Below are positions 44,901-53,369 of a stretch of 55,575 nucleotides of DNA, one piece after another. This DNA comes from Chloroflexota bacterium. GTDB taxonomy: Bacteria > Chloroflexota > Anaerolineae > Promineifilales > Promineifilaceae. The stretch lies in the NCBI GenBank assembly GCA_018004935.1, contig JAGNBF010000033.1:1-55575 (forward strand), written 5' to 3'. Position 1 is the first letter of the stretch, and each line of letters starts with the position of its first letter. Under the pieces are notes generated by a model that saw nothing but the letters and a program-made list of their open reading frames with translations, was not told the DNA's origin and ran no database searches. Position numbers and translations under genes: made by a program.

Positions 44901-45504
44901 AATCTATGCCGAGGTTGGCTAGAAATAGGAGTATGGCGACAAATAAATTGGTGAACGCGGCTGAAAAAAAGTGATCAATGGCTGTGGGAATGGCCAGGGC
45001 GGTAGCCGGGGGTAGGCGTCCAGATACCTCTAATTGGTACAGAAAAAACAAGGCAATAGCATTTAAAACGGTGACGTAGAGGATACCGCGCCGCTGGAAT
45101 ATCAATGCGGTGAGAATCAGGGTGACGATGAAGGCGACGGATACCGGCACACGAATGGAGCCAAAACTGGCCGTCAGCGTAATCGAAAGCAGGTAAAAAG
45201 TGACAATGATGAGCAGGCTGATAGAGCGAATGTAACCGCGCCGCAGGAAGATAAACAAGAGAAGGCAACCAATAAATATTGTGCCGGGAATAAACAAGGC
45301 GGTGGTGGAGAGGGTGGTATTGCTCTCTGGAGCGGAGAGCATGAACAGGTAAAGGATGTTGAAAACGATCAGAACAGCCAGGATGGTCAGGAGAATATAA
45401 TGCAACAAGGCGGCGACTCGTGTCTGTTCTGGCTCCGCAAAAGTGGGTGGGGTGAGCCAGGTGAGGAGTCGCGGCCGCGTTTCTGTTTGTCTTTGCTCGT
45501 TCAT
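41923..45504 (-). CDS. Membrane hybrid histidine kinase (TM-GAF-HisKA-HATPase-3xREC)
   Basis: 1193 residues. Six to seven membrane helices (about 25-210), a GAF domain ([20 protein letters not shown], then [17 protein letters not shown]), a coiled coil (about 415-520), the phospho-His box [20 protein letters not shown], a HATPase ([27 protein letters not shown]), and three receivers whose phospho-Asp motifs are [34 protein letters not shown] and [17 protein letters not shown]. The signal is unknown. It starts two bases after the stop of the 463-residue TM-GAF gene. Palindrome copies are at 43194, 43679 and 45471. Confidence 0.92.
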   Translation of the reverse strand: MNEQRQTETRPRLLTWLTPPTFAEPEQTRVAALLHYILLTILAVLIVFNILYLFMLSAPESNTTLSTTALFIPGTIFIGCLLLFIFLRRGYIRSISLLIIVTFYLLSITLTASFGSIRVPVSVAFIVTLILTALIFQRRGILYVTVLNAIALFFLYQLEVSGRLPPATALAIPTAIDHFFSAAFTNLFVAILLFLANLGIDSFIQRLQTQTIELTTRNEELHHLRENLEAQIVERTQSAELARQEAEMAQKAMSDQVWQVTGQAALAEAMGGEQDIPTLARNVIRELCQYLEVQVGVLYLREGQTLQLQGSYAYSQRKHLANRFVIGEGLVGQAALEKQPILLTHVPTDYLTIISGLGEAPPRHLLAVPFLYENQTIGVIEMGKLTEISPRDLKFLQNAGENMAIVFNTALSRARIDELLAETRQQAEALQAQEEELRSTNEELAAQAEALRRSEARLRKQQADLETANADLEETSNNLREKQLTLDWQNQKLRTAQAELEKRAEELARANKIKSEFLANMSHELRTPLNSLLILARILADNEEGNLTNEQVESAQIIYSGGQDLLNLINEILDLSKIEAGRLEFHITSVRLTDMIQTMQMQFNHVAAAKNLSFRTHVAPSLPPVIQTDQQRVEQIIKNLLSNAFKFTESGTVTLSIFPPSNDINTTTGKLLADQTIAFAVTDTGIGMTPEQQAIVFEGFQQADGSTSRKYGGTGLGLTISRELAIRLGGHIGLESESGKGSSFTLYLPRQGQVVEPPPLPTALPVVERPRTKQPTGPLVMPPSPPAMQSLPDDRHQLDAAHKCLLIIEDDDRFAKIVFDYAHKRGLHCLIANDGEAGIQLVNSHHPHAIILDLKLPGISGWEVLDRLKSNPDTRHIPVHIISVNDEDQNAYKMGAIGFISKPVSREDLEQVFQKIERFNDKAIKTLLLIEDDENLRHSVKKLLSGEDVQVLEASTGQKALEILRNQPLDCMILDLTLPDMSGFELLDKLNEDDNLRRCPVIVYTGKALTEEENLSLMQYADSVIVKGVKSPERLLDETALFLHRVVAEMPSEKQKAIKQLHEQDTTLAGKHILAVDDDMRNAFALSKLLSDKGLKVSLARSGQQALDVLGTTSDIDLVLMDIMMPGMDGYEAIRRIRSHPQWRNLPILALTAKAMKGDAEKCIAAGANDYLAKPLDVSRLFSVLRVWLYRSL

Positions 45505-45506
45505 AC

Positions 45507-46898
45507 TTATCCTCGTAGGAGCATACCGTTCTGTTTACGCAATTCGGCAATGGTCATTTCCATTTCCGCCTTTTTTTGTTGCCATTCAGTCACTGAAGCC
45601 CGCAAACTATCAGCCTGAATTTCCCATTCTTCATTGGCCGCCCGCAGTTCTTCTTCTTGCGCCTGTAACTCCTCAGCCTGTTGTTGTGTTTCCATGAGAA
45701 GTTCATCAATGCGGCCGCGGGTCCGTGCCGTATGAAAGGCAATGGCAATCGTCTCAGACACACTATGCAAAAAACCGCTCTGTTGCGGCCGCCAGGGTCC
45801 CAACGTCCCTATTTCGATCACCCCAATAACTTCATTTTCATAAATCAAAGGTTGAAAAAACAGTTGTTGCGGTGAAATTGGGCCGATGCTGGTCGGCAAA
45901 CTGATATAACCGGCGGGCACGGCTGAAACCAACAAAACGCGACGATTGAGCGCCACTTCGCCCACCAGCCCTTCACCCAGCCGAAAACGGCGGCGCTCGG
46001 TCGAATACGGATAAGCAAAACTACCCACCAGGGTATACTCAACCCCCTCACGGATGAAAATAGCCCCCAACGGCATATTCAAATAGTGACACAACTGCTG
46101 AATCACTTTTTGCGCCAGCGTGGGCACATCTTGTTCTCCCCGAAGCTGAGTATTCAATTCACTCTGCCCGTTGGTGAACCACATTTGCGTTTCCATCAAT
46201 TGGCGGGCCGTTTCAGCCTCACGGCGGGCGGCTTCGGCTTGCTGACGGGCATATTCGACGGCGCGGGTTCGCTCAACAACCCGGTTTTCCAGATCGTTAC
46301 TGAGGGCTTGTAACTCACGATTATTTTGTTTAATTCTTTCCAGGGCAGTGCTTAAGGTGTTAATCAGGAGGCGGTTAAGAATAACGACCAGGATAAAGAT
46401 GAGGGATAGGTCGCGTGCCATGTCCATGGCTTTGTCTTCAGTAGGGGTAATGAGGGCGGTGTTTTCAGCATAAGCAAAAAAGAACGCGGCCGCGATAGAG
46501 AAAAGGGCTACCAACAAAGCGGTACGCCAGCCCAACAACAAACTGGCCATCAAGATAATCACCACATACGTTATCACCGCCATGTCCCGAATACCGTCAG
46601 AAATCCAGGCCATGTAGGTAAACGTAAACCAACCCCCTATCAACACCAACATACTGGCAGGGCGTAAATAACCCAGCCGTAACAGGTACAACAGACCGGC
46701 CAAATACAAAACCAACCCCATTGTGGTCATCTGGAGCGTAGAGAAGGGTTGGTTCCTTGTCACCATATTGGCCACAATATAAACAAGGATAAGGGCCATA
46801 CTCGTCAGCAAAATGGTATGCAAGTATTGGGCCAGACGATTCTGGTCTTCATCAGCAAAATCGGGGGGGGTAAGCCAGGATTTAATCTGCTTGATCAT
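45507..46898 (-). CDS. Membrane GAF-domain protein without a kinase domain
   Basis: 463 residues with the same opening as the downstream kinase ([20 protein letters not shown] here, [18 protein letters not shown] there), six membrane helices, a coiled coil, and a GAF ([37 protein letters not shown]). It then ends after a Gln/Glu-rich coiled coil, with no HisKA or HATPase. It looks like a duplicate of the kinase's sensory half and may pair with it as a decoy or co-receptor. Palindrome copies are at 45711, 45785 and 46486. Confidence 0.8.
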   Translation of the reverse strand: MIKQIKSWLTPPDFADEDQNRLAQYLHTILLTSMALILVYIVANMVTRNQPFSTLQMTTMGLVLYLAGLLYLLRLGYLRPASMLVLIGGWFTFTYMAWISDGIRDMAVITYVVIILMASLLLGWRTALLVALFSIAAAFFFAYAENTALITPTEDKAMDMARDLSLIFILVVILNRLLINTLSTALERIKQNNRELQALSNDLENRVVERTRAVEYARQQAEAARREAETARQLMETQMWFTNGQSELNTQLRGEQDVPTLAQKVIQQLCHYLNMPLGAIFIREGVEYTLVGSFAYPYSTERRRFRLGEGLVGEVALNRRVLLVSAVPAGYISLPTSIGPISPQQLFFQPLIYENEVIGVIEIGTLGPWRPQQSGFLHSVSETIAIAFHTARTRGRIDELLMETQQQAEELQAQEEELRAANEEWEIQADSLRASVTEWQQKKAEMEMTIAELRKQNGMLLRG

Positions 46899-46906
46899 GA
46901 CAGACC

Positions 46907-47479
46907 TTATAAACGGCTCAATTGGACCAAAAAAGGGCCTATTCCATTTAGCGGGATGATATGGGGTTTCTGCGTGGCAACAATAGCGGCTTGGGGCATA
47001 GCTGAAGCCTGTGCCGTCGCGGGATCTTGCACCACTACCAGGCCCCCATTTTTCTGAATAATATGTAACCCGGCCGCCCCATCCTGGTTTGCTCCAGTTA
47101 AAACAACACCAATCAGTAAGGCTCTATAGACATCTGCGGCGCTCTCAAATAACACATCTACTGATGGGCGGGCAAAATTGACTCGGGGATCGATGGAAAG
47201 AGAGAATGTTCGGTCATCCTCGATCAGCAGATGATAATTGGCTGGGGCAATATAAACAAAACCAGGTTGAATTGTTTCCTTTTCTTCGGCCTCTTTTATG
47301 GATAAGGCGCACAAACTATCATAATGTTGGGCCAGATAATCGTCTTGTTGGGGGTGGAGATGTTGGACGACGATTATAGGAAAGGGGAATTCTGGAGGGA
47401 GAACCGGTAGTATCTGGCGCAATGCATCTGTGCCACCGGCCGAAACTCCCATCACAATAGCTCGATCATGACGTTTCAT
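46907..47479 (-). CDS. CheB-type methylesterase domain protein (no receiver)
   Basis: 190 residues, the CheB catalytic domain only. Triad: Ser in IVMGVSAGGTDAL, His in VVQHLHPQ and Asp in VVLTGANQDGAAG. FVYIAPANYHLLIEDD is also conserved. CheB hydrolyses glutamyl methyl esters on receptors; without a REC domain it is not phospho-gated. The start overlaps the stop of cheR by one base (TGATG), and the stop is 8 bp before the GAF gene. No methyl-accepting protein is in the window. Confidence 0.88.
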   Translation of the reverse strand: MKRHDRAIVMGVSAGGTDALRQILPVLPPEFPFPIIVVQHLHPQQDDYLAQHYDSLCALSIKEAEEKETIQPGFVYIAPANYHLLIEDDRTFSLSIDPRVNFARPSVDVLFESAADVYRALLIGVVLTGANQDGAAGLHIIQKNGGLVVVQDPATAQASAMPQAAIVATQKPHIIPLNGIGPFLVQLSRL

Positions 47480-48306
47480 CAGACAGTTTGTTTTTGATAA
47501 ATGCGTGTCTTTTCATCCACTACCCGAAAGTGCTCATGTACCGTTGAAAAATGAAGACTCTCTTTTAATCCGAGACACAAAAACCCGCCTAAAGGTAAAC
47601 TATTTGTCAGTAACTGCAAAACCTGATTTTGCAGTGTTCGATCAAAGTAGATCAGAACATTACGACAAAGAACAAGATGAACCTCACTAAAAACACCATC
47701 TGTTACGAGATTATGGTTGGCAAAGGTGATGTTCCGCTTCAGGTTTTGATCCAGACGGGCCAGATCATATTGGGCATGGTAATAATCGGCAAAAGATTTG
47801 CGGCCGCCAGCTCGTTGATAATTTGTGGTATGTTGCCGCATTTCCTTTAATGGATAAATGCCTTCCTGGGCTTTTTGCAATGCCTCATCGTTAAAATCGG
47901 TGGCAAAAATCGTAGCCCGATCATACAACCCTTCTTCCTGAAGCAAAATCGCCAATGAATACGCCTCTTCGCCCGTGGCGCACCCGGCATGCCACACCTT
48001 GATAAAAGGAAATGTCTGCAAATAAGAAATGATTCTCTCCCGTATCGTTTGATAGAAAGGTGGGTCGCGAAACATTTCTGTTACGGTAATGGAAAATTCG
48101 TGGACGATTTCACGGGCAAATTGTTCATCATGGAGAAGGTGAGGAATCAGTTGGCTGATATGTGTGAAGCCTTTTTTCATCACCAATCGGCGTACCCGCC
48201 GACGCACGCTTGCCTGGGCATAGTGGCGAAAATCATAACCATGCCGCTGATATAATGCTTGTAAAAAGAGGGCTACCTCTATTTTTTCCAGGTCTACTTC
48301 ATTCAT
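47479..48306 (-). CDS. CheR-type protein-glutamate methyltransferase
   Basis: 275 residues from the ATG at 48306 (MNEVDLEKIEVALFL); the longer frame to 48417 lacks conserved sequence. An N-terminal helical domain (HYAQASVRRRVRRLVMKKG) is followed by the SAM site VWHAGCATGEEAYSLAILLQ, then IFATDFNDEALQKAQEGIYP and VHLVLCRNVLIYFD. It is first gene of the cheR-cheB-GAF-kinase-RR/kinase operon. Such CheR/CheB/kinase modules outside flagellar clusters act in alternative signalling. Palindrome copy at 47800. Confidence 0.9.
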   Translation of the reverse strand: MNEVDLEKIEVALFLQALYQRHGYDFRHYAQASVRRRVRRLVMKKGFTHISQLIPHLLHDEQFAREIVHEFSITVTEMFRDPPFYQTIRERIISYLQTFPFIKVWHAGCATGEEAYSLAILLQEEGLYDRATIFATDFNDEALQKAQEGIYPLKEMRQHTTNYQRAGGRKSFADYYHAQYDLARLDQNLKRNITFANHNLVTDGVFSEVHLVLCRNVLIYFDRTLQNQVLQLLTNSLPLGGFLCLGLKESLHFSTVHEHFRVVDEKTRIYQKQTV

Positions 48307-48770
48307 AGTATGGTAATACAACGGGGACGCGGCCGCAAAGCAATAGCACAACGAAAAACAAACTTTTCCCGGAAAGTTTAACAATAGTAGGTCACTTAGA
48401 CCAGCAGAATAGGCCACATTAACCAGAGAAAACCAAAACAGACCGCAATTAACGGGTAAGCATTCCGTTAATCCGCCACCCCTGACCCCGCCTCTGGGGG
48501 CGAGGAACTTTTTCTCGTGACATTATTCGCGGGCAGACACCCGCGAATAATGTCACGAACGGGGTTTCTCCCTTCCCACGGGGAAGGGGCGCTACCGCCA
48601 GGTTACGGATGGATGCGGTGAAAGGTTTCCCCCTTTATTAGTTCTCATTCCTTAGCGGCTCAGGCCAAATTGAGAATTGTGTAAACACCTCGTCGGGGCG
48701 CGGTGAGGACACCGGCCACAGCGCATAAGGCCTAAACTGAACGGTTCTATTAATAGCACCCACTCACCAC
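48307..48770. other. Intergenic region with a long hairpin element
   Basis: Promoter region of the cheR operon. It contains a relative of the hairpin MITEs: a shell CCACCCCTGACCCCGCCTCT at 48475-48494, then a perfect 19-bp stem at 48515-48558 with loop CAGACA. A solo end CCAAATTGAGAATTG is at 48665-48679, matching the ends of the element at 51657-51926. Palindrome at 48329. Confidence 0.65.
48515..48558. repeat. Third variable hairpin of the MITE shell family
   Basis: Arms TCGTGACATTATTCGCGGG/CCCGCGAATAATGTCACGA are perfect and share no sequence with the stems at 22832-22871 or 29730-29764, except the short GCGGG. AGGGCGATTG ends are not detectable. Confidence 0.7.
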
Positions 48771-51542
48771 TCATGGCGAGTCTGGCTGAATCAGGAGCGC
48801 ATCACTTGCCGTACCGTCGGGCAGGGTAGCCAACAGGCGTTGGCCGGTTTGGGGCAGGTAAAGTCCCAGTTCAAGGGCGAGGGGGCTGGATGATGGGTCA
48901 GTGGGGAGAGGGATAATGTATTCATCTATGATCACTTCACCGGGAAGCCACCGGGTGGTGGGGTAGCTTCCTTGCCGGGGAGATTGATCTGATTGCCAGA
49001 TGCAACACAGCCCGTTGGCATCAAGCAAATGCACAAATACAGCATAATCTGCGGTAGGCATCTGATTGGCCTGCCATATGAGGGTCAGGTGGGCTTCTGT
49101 GCCGGTAACAGTCCACTCATAGCCAACCAATGTCATCTCCTTATCAAAATCCGCTTCCAGAGAGGTTGTCACCGGGGGCAATTCATAGAGTCTTTCGGTA
49201 GCGCTGATGGTTAATAGCCCTAGCTCCTGCGACAGAAGTGGCTCATCCCCCGTGCCCATCACCCTTAGATTAAGGTAGTAGGTTCCAGCGGCTAAGTCGG
49301 GGGGAATAAAGAGGGTATGATGGTCTTTGAGAAAGAGGGGAGTAGACCATGCCTGAAAGGGGTATGTGCCTTGTACGGGTTGGGTGTCAAGTAGAGCCTG
49401 ACCAAAACCATCCGGGCGGAACAGTTCAAACCGTAGGGTGAGGGGGGAGAGGGGCAAATCGGCTTGCCACCAGAGGCTGAGGGTCAGGGGTGCACCGGTT
49501 TCCAGGGTGGTGGGGAAGGGTTCGTAGCCGATGAGTTTAAGGTGCGGAAGCGCGGCCGCGTTGACCACATGCTCCGGTTGGGGTATCACCGCCGGTTGTA
49601 GCCCAGGTGATAGGACAATGCCCTCAAGCGTAACGCTGGTCCCGGCAAAGCGGCCCACCTCATCCAAATGAGCGACTCGTTCCTGCGTCGCGGGGGTAAA
49701 AAACCCTATTTGTAAGCGGTATGTGCCCGGAGGTGTACCCGCAACAACAGGTAAAACAACATGTTGCCAGATGGTGTCACCGGGTTGCCATTGTTCGCTG
49801 GGATAGGCAAAGCTTTCCACCTGGCTCCAGCGATAACCCCAGACATCTTCCAGGTGCACAAAGGGCAAATAGTCAGCGGGGGGCAGGTTCAGTACTTGCC
49901 AGATAAGGTTAAGATGCAAAGGGTGCCCCACTTCACTCGGGGCAACTGTGTAACCGATCAAGCGGATGATATGGCCGAAGTCGGCTTCCAGGGGCACATA
50001 GGGGGGTAAAATGGGGGGCGCTCCCCATTCGTAGGCCATGAAGGATGGATCCCCATCCGGGCCAAGCGTGCCCGTAATGGTGCGGGCCTGACTCAGAACG
50101 GGTGTTAACCAGTTGGGGGCGGGGCTTTTGTGCGGGTAAATAAATAATGAAGGACCAGTTTCCGCCCACACGGCGGCCTCGCTTTGGGGAAGCCAATGAA
50201 TCTGGCTATATTTCTGGCTGAGGAAGGCGGCGGTGGGATGACGGTAATGGAGAGCGGCCATGTACAGGTTTTTGCCTTCAGTGCTATAGCTGTTGAGCCA
50301 CGCGGCCGCGGCCGCGATATCCCCATCCGATTCATAGAACAGGTCTGTCCGTGTGGCCCAATCTCGGAAATAACGCCCCGCCATCAGACCACCCTGTATC
50401 ATGAGGATCAACAAAACAAGCGCCACAAGGGCCGGGTTCAACCAGGCCGGGCGGCGGGAGTGCAACACATCCCATACCAGCCAATCTACCCCCAACGCTG
50501 GCCAGAACATGACAAAGGGCAAGATCCCAATGGCACGAATATTACTGGGAACGATTTCGCCCGTGGCCAGAGCGGTGGGCAATAACATGATGAACGGTGT
50601 CACCAAGAGCAAAAGCCAGGCCGCCCGTTGCCAGTCATGGCGGACACGGATCATCTGGTGCACAGTCAACCAAACCCCGGCCAACAAAAAGCCACCCCAT
50701 ACCCAGTTGAAAACAGGCCGTCCGGGATCGTTGTAACGCCAGTAAGGATCCCCTTCCAGAAATAACATGCCCAATGATCTGAGCAAACTTTGACCCACAG
50801 TCAGCGTGCGTTCGGTAGTGGGGGCAACCTGAGTGATACGCACCCAAAAGGCATCCGGGTTTTGGCGAAAATAGAGCAAGAGGGGGATAAGGATGAGAAA
50901 AGCCAGGGCAATGACAAAACCAATCTGCTCCCACCGGCGGGTGCGCTGTTCCCGGTTGAAGAAAAACACAAGCAATGCCAGCCCCAACGGCAGGGGAAAG
51001 AGACGAGCGGAGAGGTAAGTGTAAGCAGTCAGCCCTAAAAAGATGCCGCCCCAGGCCAGCCAACGCCATTGATTCAGGCGAAAACCGCGCCAGAGGGCCG
51101 CGATGGTAAGGGCCTGAAGTAAAGGTTCGGTGATAGCGCGGAATCCTAAACGGCTAAAGAGGATGTGCCAGAAGGTGACGGTGAGAAGCGCGGCCGCAAT
51201 CAAAGCCACTGACCGTTTACGTACCAGTTCCCGGCCTGACCAATAGGTGGCGGCAATTGTAAGCATACCCACCAGCGCCGCAGTATAGCGCATGGTAAAC
51301 ACGGAGGATCCCGCCAGGCGGGTCAGCGTCCCGGCCAGGTAGAAAAACAGAACATCTTTGCCAGTGTAACTGGGGATGAAGATGGGCCGGTAGCCCGCAA
51401 AAGCGATCTCTTGCAAAATAACCCCGTTGGCGGCTTCATCGTAATGAATAGGGGGTGGAACGGTGTTGAGGTTAGGAAGCCGGATCGCGGCCGCGACCAA
51501 CAAACATATTACCATCAATGCCAATGCCTGGTTCCGCGTCAT
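48771..51542 (-). CDS. GT39-type membrane glycosyltransferase with C-terminal beta domains
   Basis: 923 residues. The first ~470 have about 10-12 membrane helices with the GT39/PMT-like opening PPIHYDEAANGVILQEIA (acidic pair in the first loop). It transfers sugar from a polyprenyl-phosphate donor on the outer face; the donor could be made by the GT2 at 39184. Residues about 500-923 comprise three similar beta-sandwich units: LIGYTVAPSEVGHPLHLNLI...PADYLPFVHL, LIGYEPFPTTLETGAPLTLS, and LVGYEWTVTGTEAHLTLIWQ...ADYAVFVHL. These may bind carbohydrate. Palindrome copies are at 49552, 50302/50308, 51190 and 51487. Confidence 0.82.
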   Translation of the reverse strand: MTRNQALALMVICLLVAAAIRLPNLNTVPPPIHYDEAANGVILQEIAFAGYRPIFIPSYTGKDVLFFYLAGTLTRLAGSSVFTMRYTAALVGMLTIAATYWSGRELVRKRSVALIAAALLTVTFWHILFSRLGFRAITEPLLQALTIAALWRGFRLNQWRWLAWGGIFLGLTAYTYLSARLFPLPLGLALLVFFFNREQRTRRWEQIGFVIALAFLILIPLLLYFRQNPDAFWVRITQVAPTTERTLTVGQSLLRSLGMLFLEGDPYWRYNDPGRPVFNWVWGGFLLAGVWLTVHQMIRVRHDWQRAAWLLLLVTPFIMLLPTALATGEIVPSNIRAIGILPFVMFWPALGVDWLVWDVLHSRRPAWLNPALVALVLLILMIQGGLMAGRYFRDWATRTDLFYESDGDIAAAAAWLNSYSTEGKNLYMAALHYRHPTAAFLSQKYSQIHWLPQSEAAVWAETGPSLFIYPHKSPAPNWLTPVLSQARTITGTLGPDGDPSFMAYEWGAPPILPPYVPLEADFGHIIRLIGYTVAPSEVGHPLHLNLIWQVLNLPPADYLPFVHLEDVWGYRWSQVESFAYPSEQWQPGDTIWQHVVLPVVAGTPPGTYRLQIGFFTPATQERVAHLDEVGRFAGTSVTLEGIVLSPGLQPAVIPQPEHVVNAAALPHLKLIGYEPFPTTLETGAPLTLSLWWQADLPLSPLTLRFELFRPDGFGQALLDTQPVQGTYPFQAWSTPLFLKDHHTLFIPPDLAAGTYYLNLRVMGTGDEPLLSQELGLLTISATERLYELPPVTTSLEADFDKEMTLVGYEWTVTGTEAHLTLIWQANQMPTADYAVFVHLLDANGLCCIWQSDQSPRQGSYPTTRWLPGEVIIDEYIIPLPTDPSSSPLALELGLYLPQTGQRLLATLPDGTASDALLIQPDSP

Positions 51543-51656
51543 AAAGCCTGATTCTAACCATAGCTGGGGAGATCGTCGAAATCAGGTTCCAAAGTCCGAT
51601 TTCTTAGCCCTGGCCTATACCAGTGACGGCGTTCCCCCACCCCTACCCCCCCCGCC

Positions 51657-51926
51657 AGCAATTCTCAATTTAACCAATGGTTAAAACCGTTGCCTGCCAA
51701 AAGCACGCTCGAAAAATGGCCCAAGCCGTAGAACAGCCTTTCAGGCTGTTCGCCCTCTCGTGAAAACAAAAATGGTAGTAACAATACACATCCTCTAGGG
51801 CTGAGGTTGCCGAAGCGCGGCTCCGCCTGTATAGAGAGCGCACAGCCTGGAAAGGCTGTGCTACGCCCATCTGACCGCCGGGCGACCTCACCATTTTTAG
51901 ACGTTCAGGCCAAATTGAGAATTGCT
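51657..51926. mobile_element. MITE-like element with AGCAATTCTCAATTT ends (270 bp)
   Basis: AGCAATTCTCAATTT at 51657-51671 and AAATTGAGAATTGCT at 51912-51926 are perfect 15-bp inverted ends. Inside is another inverted pair (GAACAGCCTTTCAGGCTGTT; CACAGCCTGGAAAGGCTGTG). No coding capacity. A solo end of the same kind is at 48665-48679. Confidence 0.7.
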
Positions 51927-51979
51927 GACATCCCCGCTTATCCAATCGCCCCCCCATAACAACATCGCTATAATTGCCA

Positions 51980-52136
51980 CTCGTCACTCGCCACTCGCCA
52001 CTCGTCACTCGCCACTCGCCACTCGTCACTCGTCACTCGTCACTCGCCACTTGCCACTCGCCACTCGCCACTCGCCACTCGTCACTCGTCACTTGCCACT
52101 CGCCATTTGCCACTCGCCACTCGCCACTCGCCAATC
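51980..52136. repeat. Long heptamer array (CACTCGC/CACTCGT)
   Basis: About 22 units of 7 bp, mixing CACTCGC, CACTCGT and CACTTGC, ending three bases before the start codon at 52139. It forms the whole leader of that gene. Not CRISPR: there are no spacers. Confidence 0.9.
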
Positions 52137-52138
52137 CT

Positions 52139-52477
52139 ATGATCAATGACCGTTTTTCCACCTACCAACAAGAATCACGCAAAACCTGGGGCTTTGTCCC
52201 CATGAATCATCCCATTGTCTACCCTACACTGGGTTTACTGAATGAAGCCGGGGAACTAGCCGGAAAAATCAAAAAAATCTTCCGTGACAAGGCTGGGGTT
52301 ATCGGGGTTGATGACCGGGAAGCCCTCAAACAGGAGTTAGGGGATGTATTGTGGTACTTCACCCAGATTTGTACGGAGCTAGACCTGACATTAGATGAAG
52401 TGGCGGAGGCCAATCTGGTGAAGCTCTTCTCCCGCCTGGAACGAGGGCAAATTCAGGGCGAAGGGGATAACCGCTGA
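52139..52477 (+). CDS. MazG-like nucleotide pyrophosphohydrolase
   Basis: 112 residues from the ATG at 52139; the upstream open frame is only translated heptamer repeat. LGLLNEAGELAGKIKKIFRD carries the E-x-x-E, and LKQELGDVLWYFTQICTELD carries the E-x-x-D magnesium ligands of the MazG/all-alpha NTP-PPase fold. It hydrolyses NTPs or modified dNTPs to NMP and pyrophosphate. It lacks an obvious SD because the heptamer array occupies the leader. A second MazG domain is fused to the kinase at 23042. Confidence 0.85.
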   Translation: MINDRFSTYQQESRKTWGFVPMNHPIVYPTLGLLNEAGELAGKIKKIFRDKAGVIGVDDREALKQELGDVLWYFTQICTELDLTLDEVAEANLVKLFSRLERGQIQGEGDNR

Positions 52478-52609
52478 GGATGCGTACAAAATAAACGGGT
52501 TCTTTCAGAATTCGCGGGGTGGGCTACACGAAAAAGTAACACGACGACACGGCGAAAAATGTCAGATTATGCCCTTTGACAGTATAAGTTCTCGTTCCTA
52601 AAAGGAAAA

Positions 52610-53128
52610 ATGATGCGACAAAAATGGATGCAGGTATTAGTGCTAGAGTTGGTTCTGTTTGGGCTGTTTGCCACTTTATGGGCCATAACTATTACCCAAG
52701 GGTGGCCGTCTGGTGTGTTAGTAATCCTGCTCATTGTGGGGTGTCTGGCATTGTTACTCCCTTTTGTGGTGGTACAGGCTATTTTACCCGCCCGGCAGGC
52801 CCGCCGGGTGCAGTTTATTCGGCAAAATGGTCTTGCGGCAATGGCTGAACCATTAATAGAGGCGGAACCACTCGCGGCCGCGGCCATGAAGGGTGTCCAA
52901 CAATATCAGGGGCCAGAAATTTTCCTGGCAGTACCTGTGCGTATTCAGCCTGGTAATGGCACTCCCCCTTATGAAACTACCATGCAAGCCTCTCTATTCT
53001 TTGCCCACTTCTTACGTCCCGGTGTGCGCGTCACCGTCAAAATCGATCCCCAAAACCCTCAGTTTGTTGTCCTGGATGATACCATGCAGGATATCGTCCA
53101 ACGGAATCCGAGCTTGCGGCGGGAGTGA
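52610..53128 (+). CDS. Small membrane protein, two predicted helices
   Basis: 172 residues. Two hydrophobic segments (about 7-28, 35-58) are followed by a basic region (PARQARRVQFIRQNG) and a beta-rich soluble part (GPEIFLAVPVRIQPGNG, GVRVTVKIDPQNPQFVVLDD). The last stretch resembles the 'DxxNP.....' pattern of DUF3592-like proteins. Function unknown. An AAAGGAA ribosome site precedes the ATG. Palindrome at 52874 (AAA). Confidence 0.6.
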   Translation: MMRQKWMQVLVLELVLFGLFATLWAITITQGWPSGVLVILLIVGCLALLLPFVVVQAILPARQARRVQFIRQNGLAAMAEPLIEAEPLAAAAMKGVQQYQGPEIFLAVPVRIQPGNGTPPYETTMQASLFFAHFLRPGVRVTVKIDPQNPQFVVLDDTMQDIVQRNPSLRRE

Positions 53129-53174
53129 GGGGAATAACAAATGTTCAAGTTATTTAATCGCCAATCCTAAGTAA

Positions 53175-53264
53175 CTTGAGTTTAGAGTTCAGAGCCAGAG
53201 CTACAGGGTTTTCCAGAGTAATTTCCTCTCGCTCTCTCCCCTCTCCTCTCGCTCTAAACTCCAG
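53175..53264. repeat. MITE-like repeat with GAGTTTAGAG ends
   Basis: Begins ACTTGAGTTTAGAGTTCAG and ends CGCTCTAAACTCCAG. It is the inverted-orientation relative of 34762-34829 and related to 7881-7962. It abuts the next repeat. Confidence 0.7.
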
Positions 53265-53267
53265 TAA

Positions 53268-53347
53268 GTAATCGTTCGGAAATAAGATGGGATGCACGGT
53301 CGGGAGACCGGTTACAGCAAAGCGCCCAGTTAAATACGAACGATTAC
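53268..53347. mobile_element. 80-bp MITE-like element with perfect 11-bp inverted ends
   Basis: GTAATCGTTCG (53268-78) and CGAACGATTAC (53337-47) bracket a reverse-orientation GGTCTCCTGACC-type core (CGGTCGGGAGACCGG). Same family as 30158-30236. Confidence 0.75.
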
Positions 53348-53369
53348 CAAGTTCTTAACCATCTCCCCC

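Larger units (their letters stand above)
51543..52138. other. Intergenic region made of a MITE-like element and heptamer repeats
   Basis: No gene before 52139. Contents: the inverted-end element at 51657-51926 and the long heptamer run at 51980-52136. Confidence 0.75.

Noticed and set aside
51980-52136. Possible CRISPR array
   Set aside because: Units are 7 bp, contiguous and without spacers; no cas genes are nearby.
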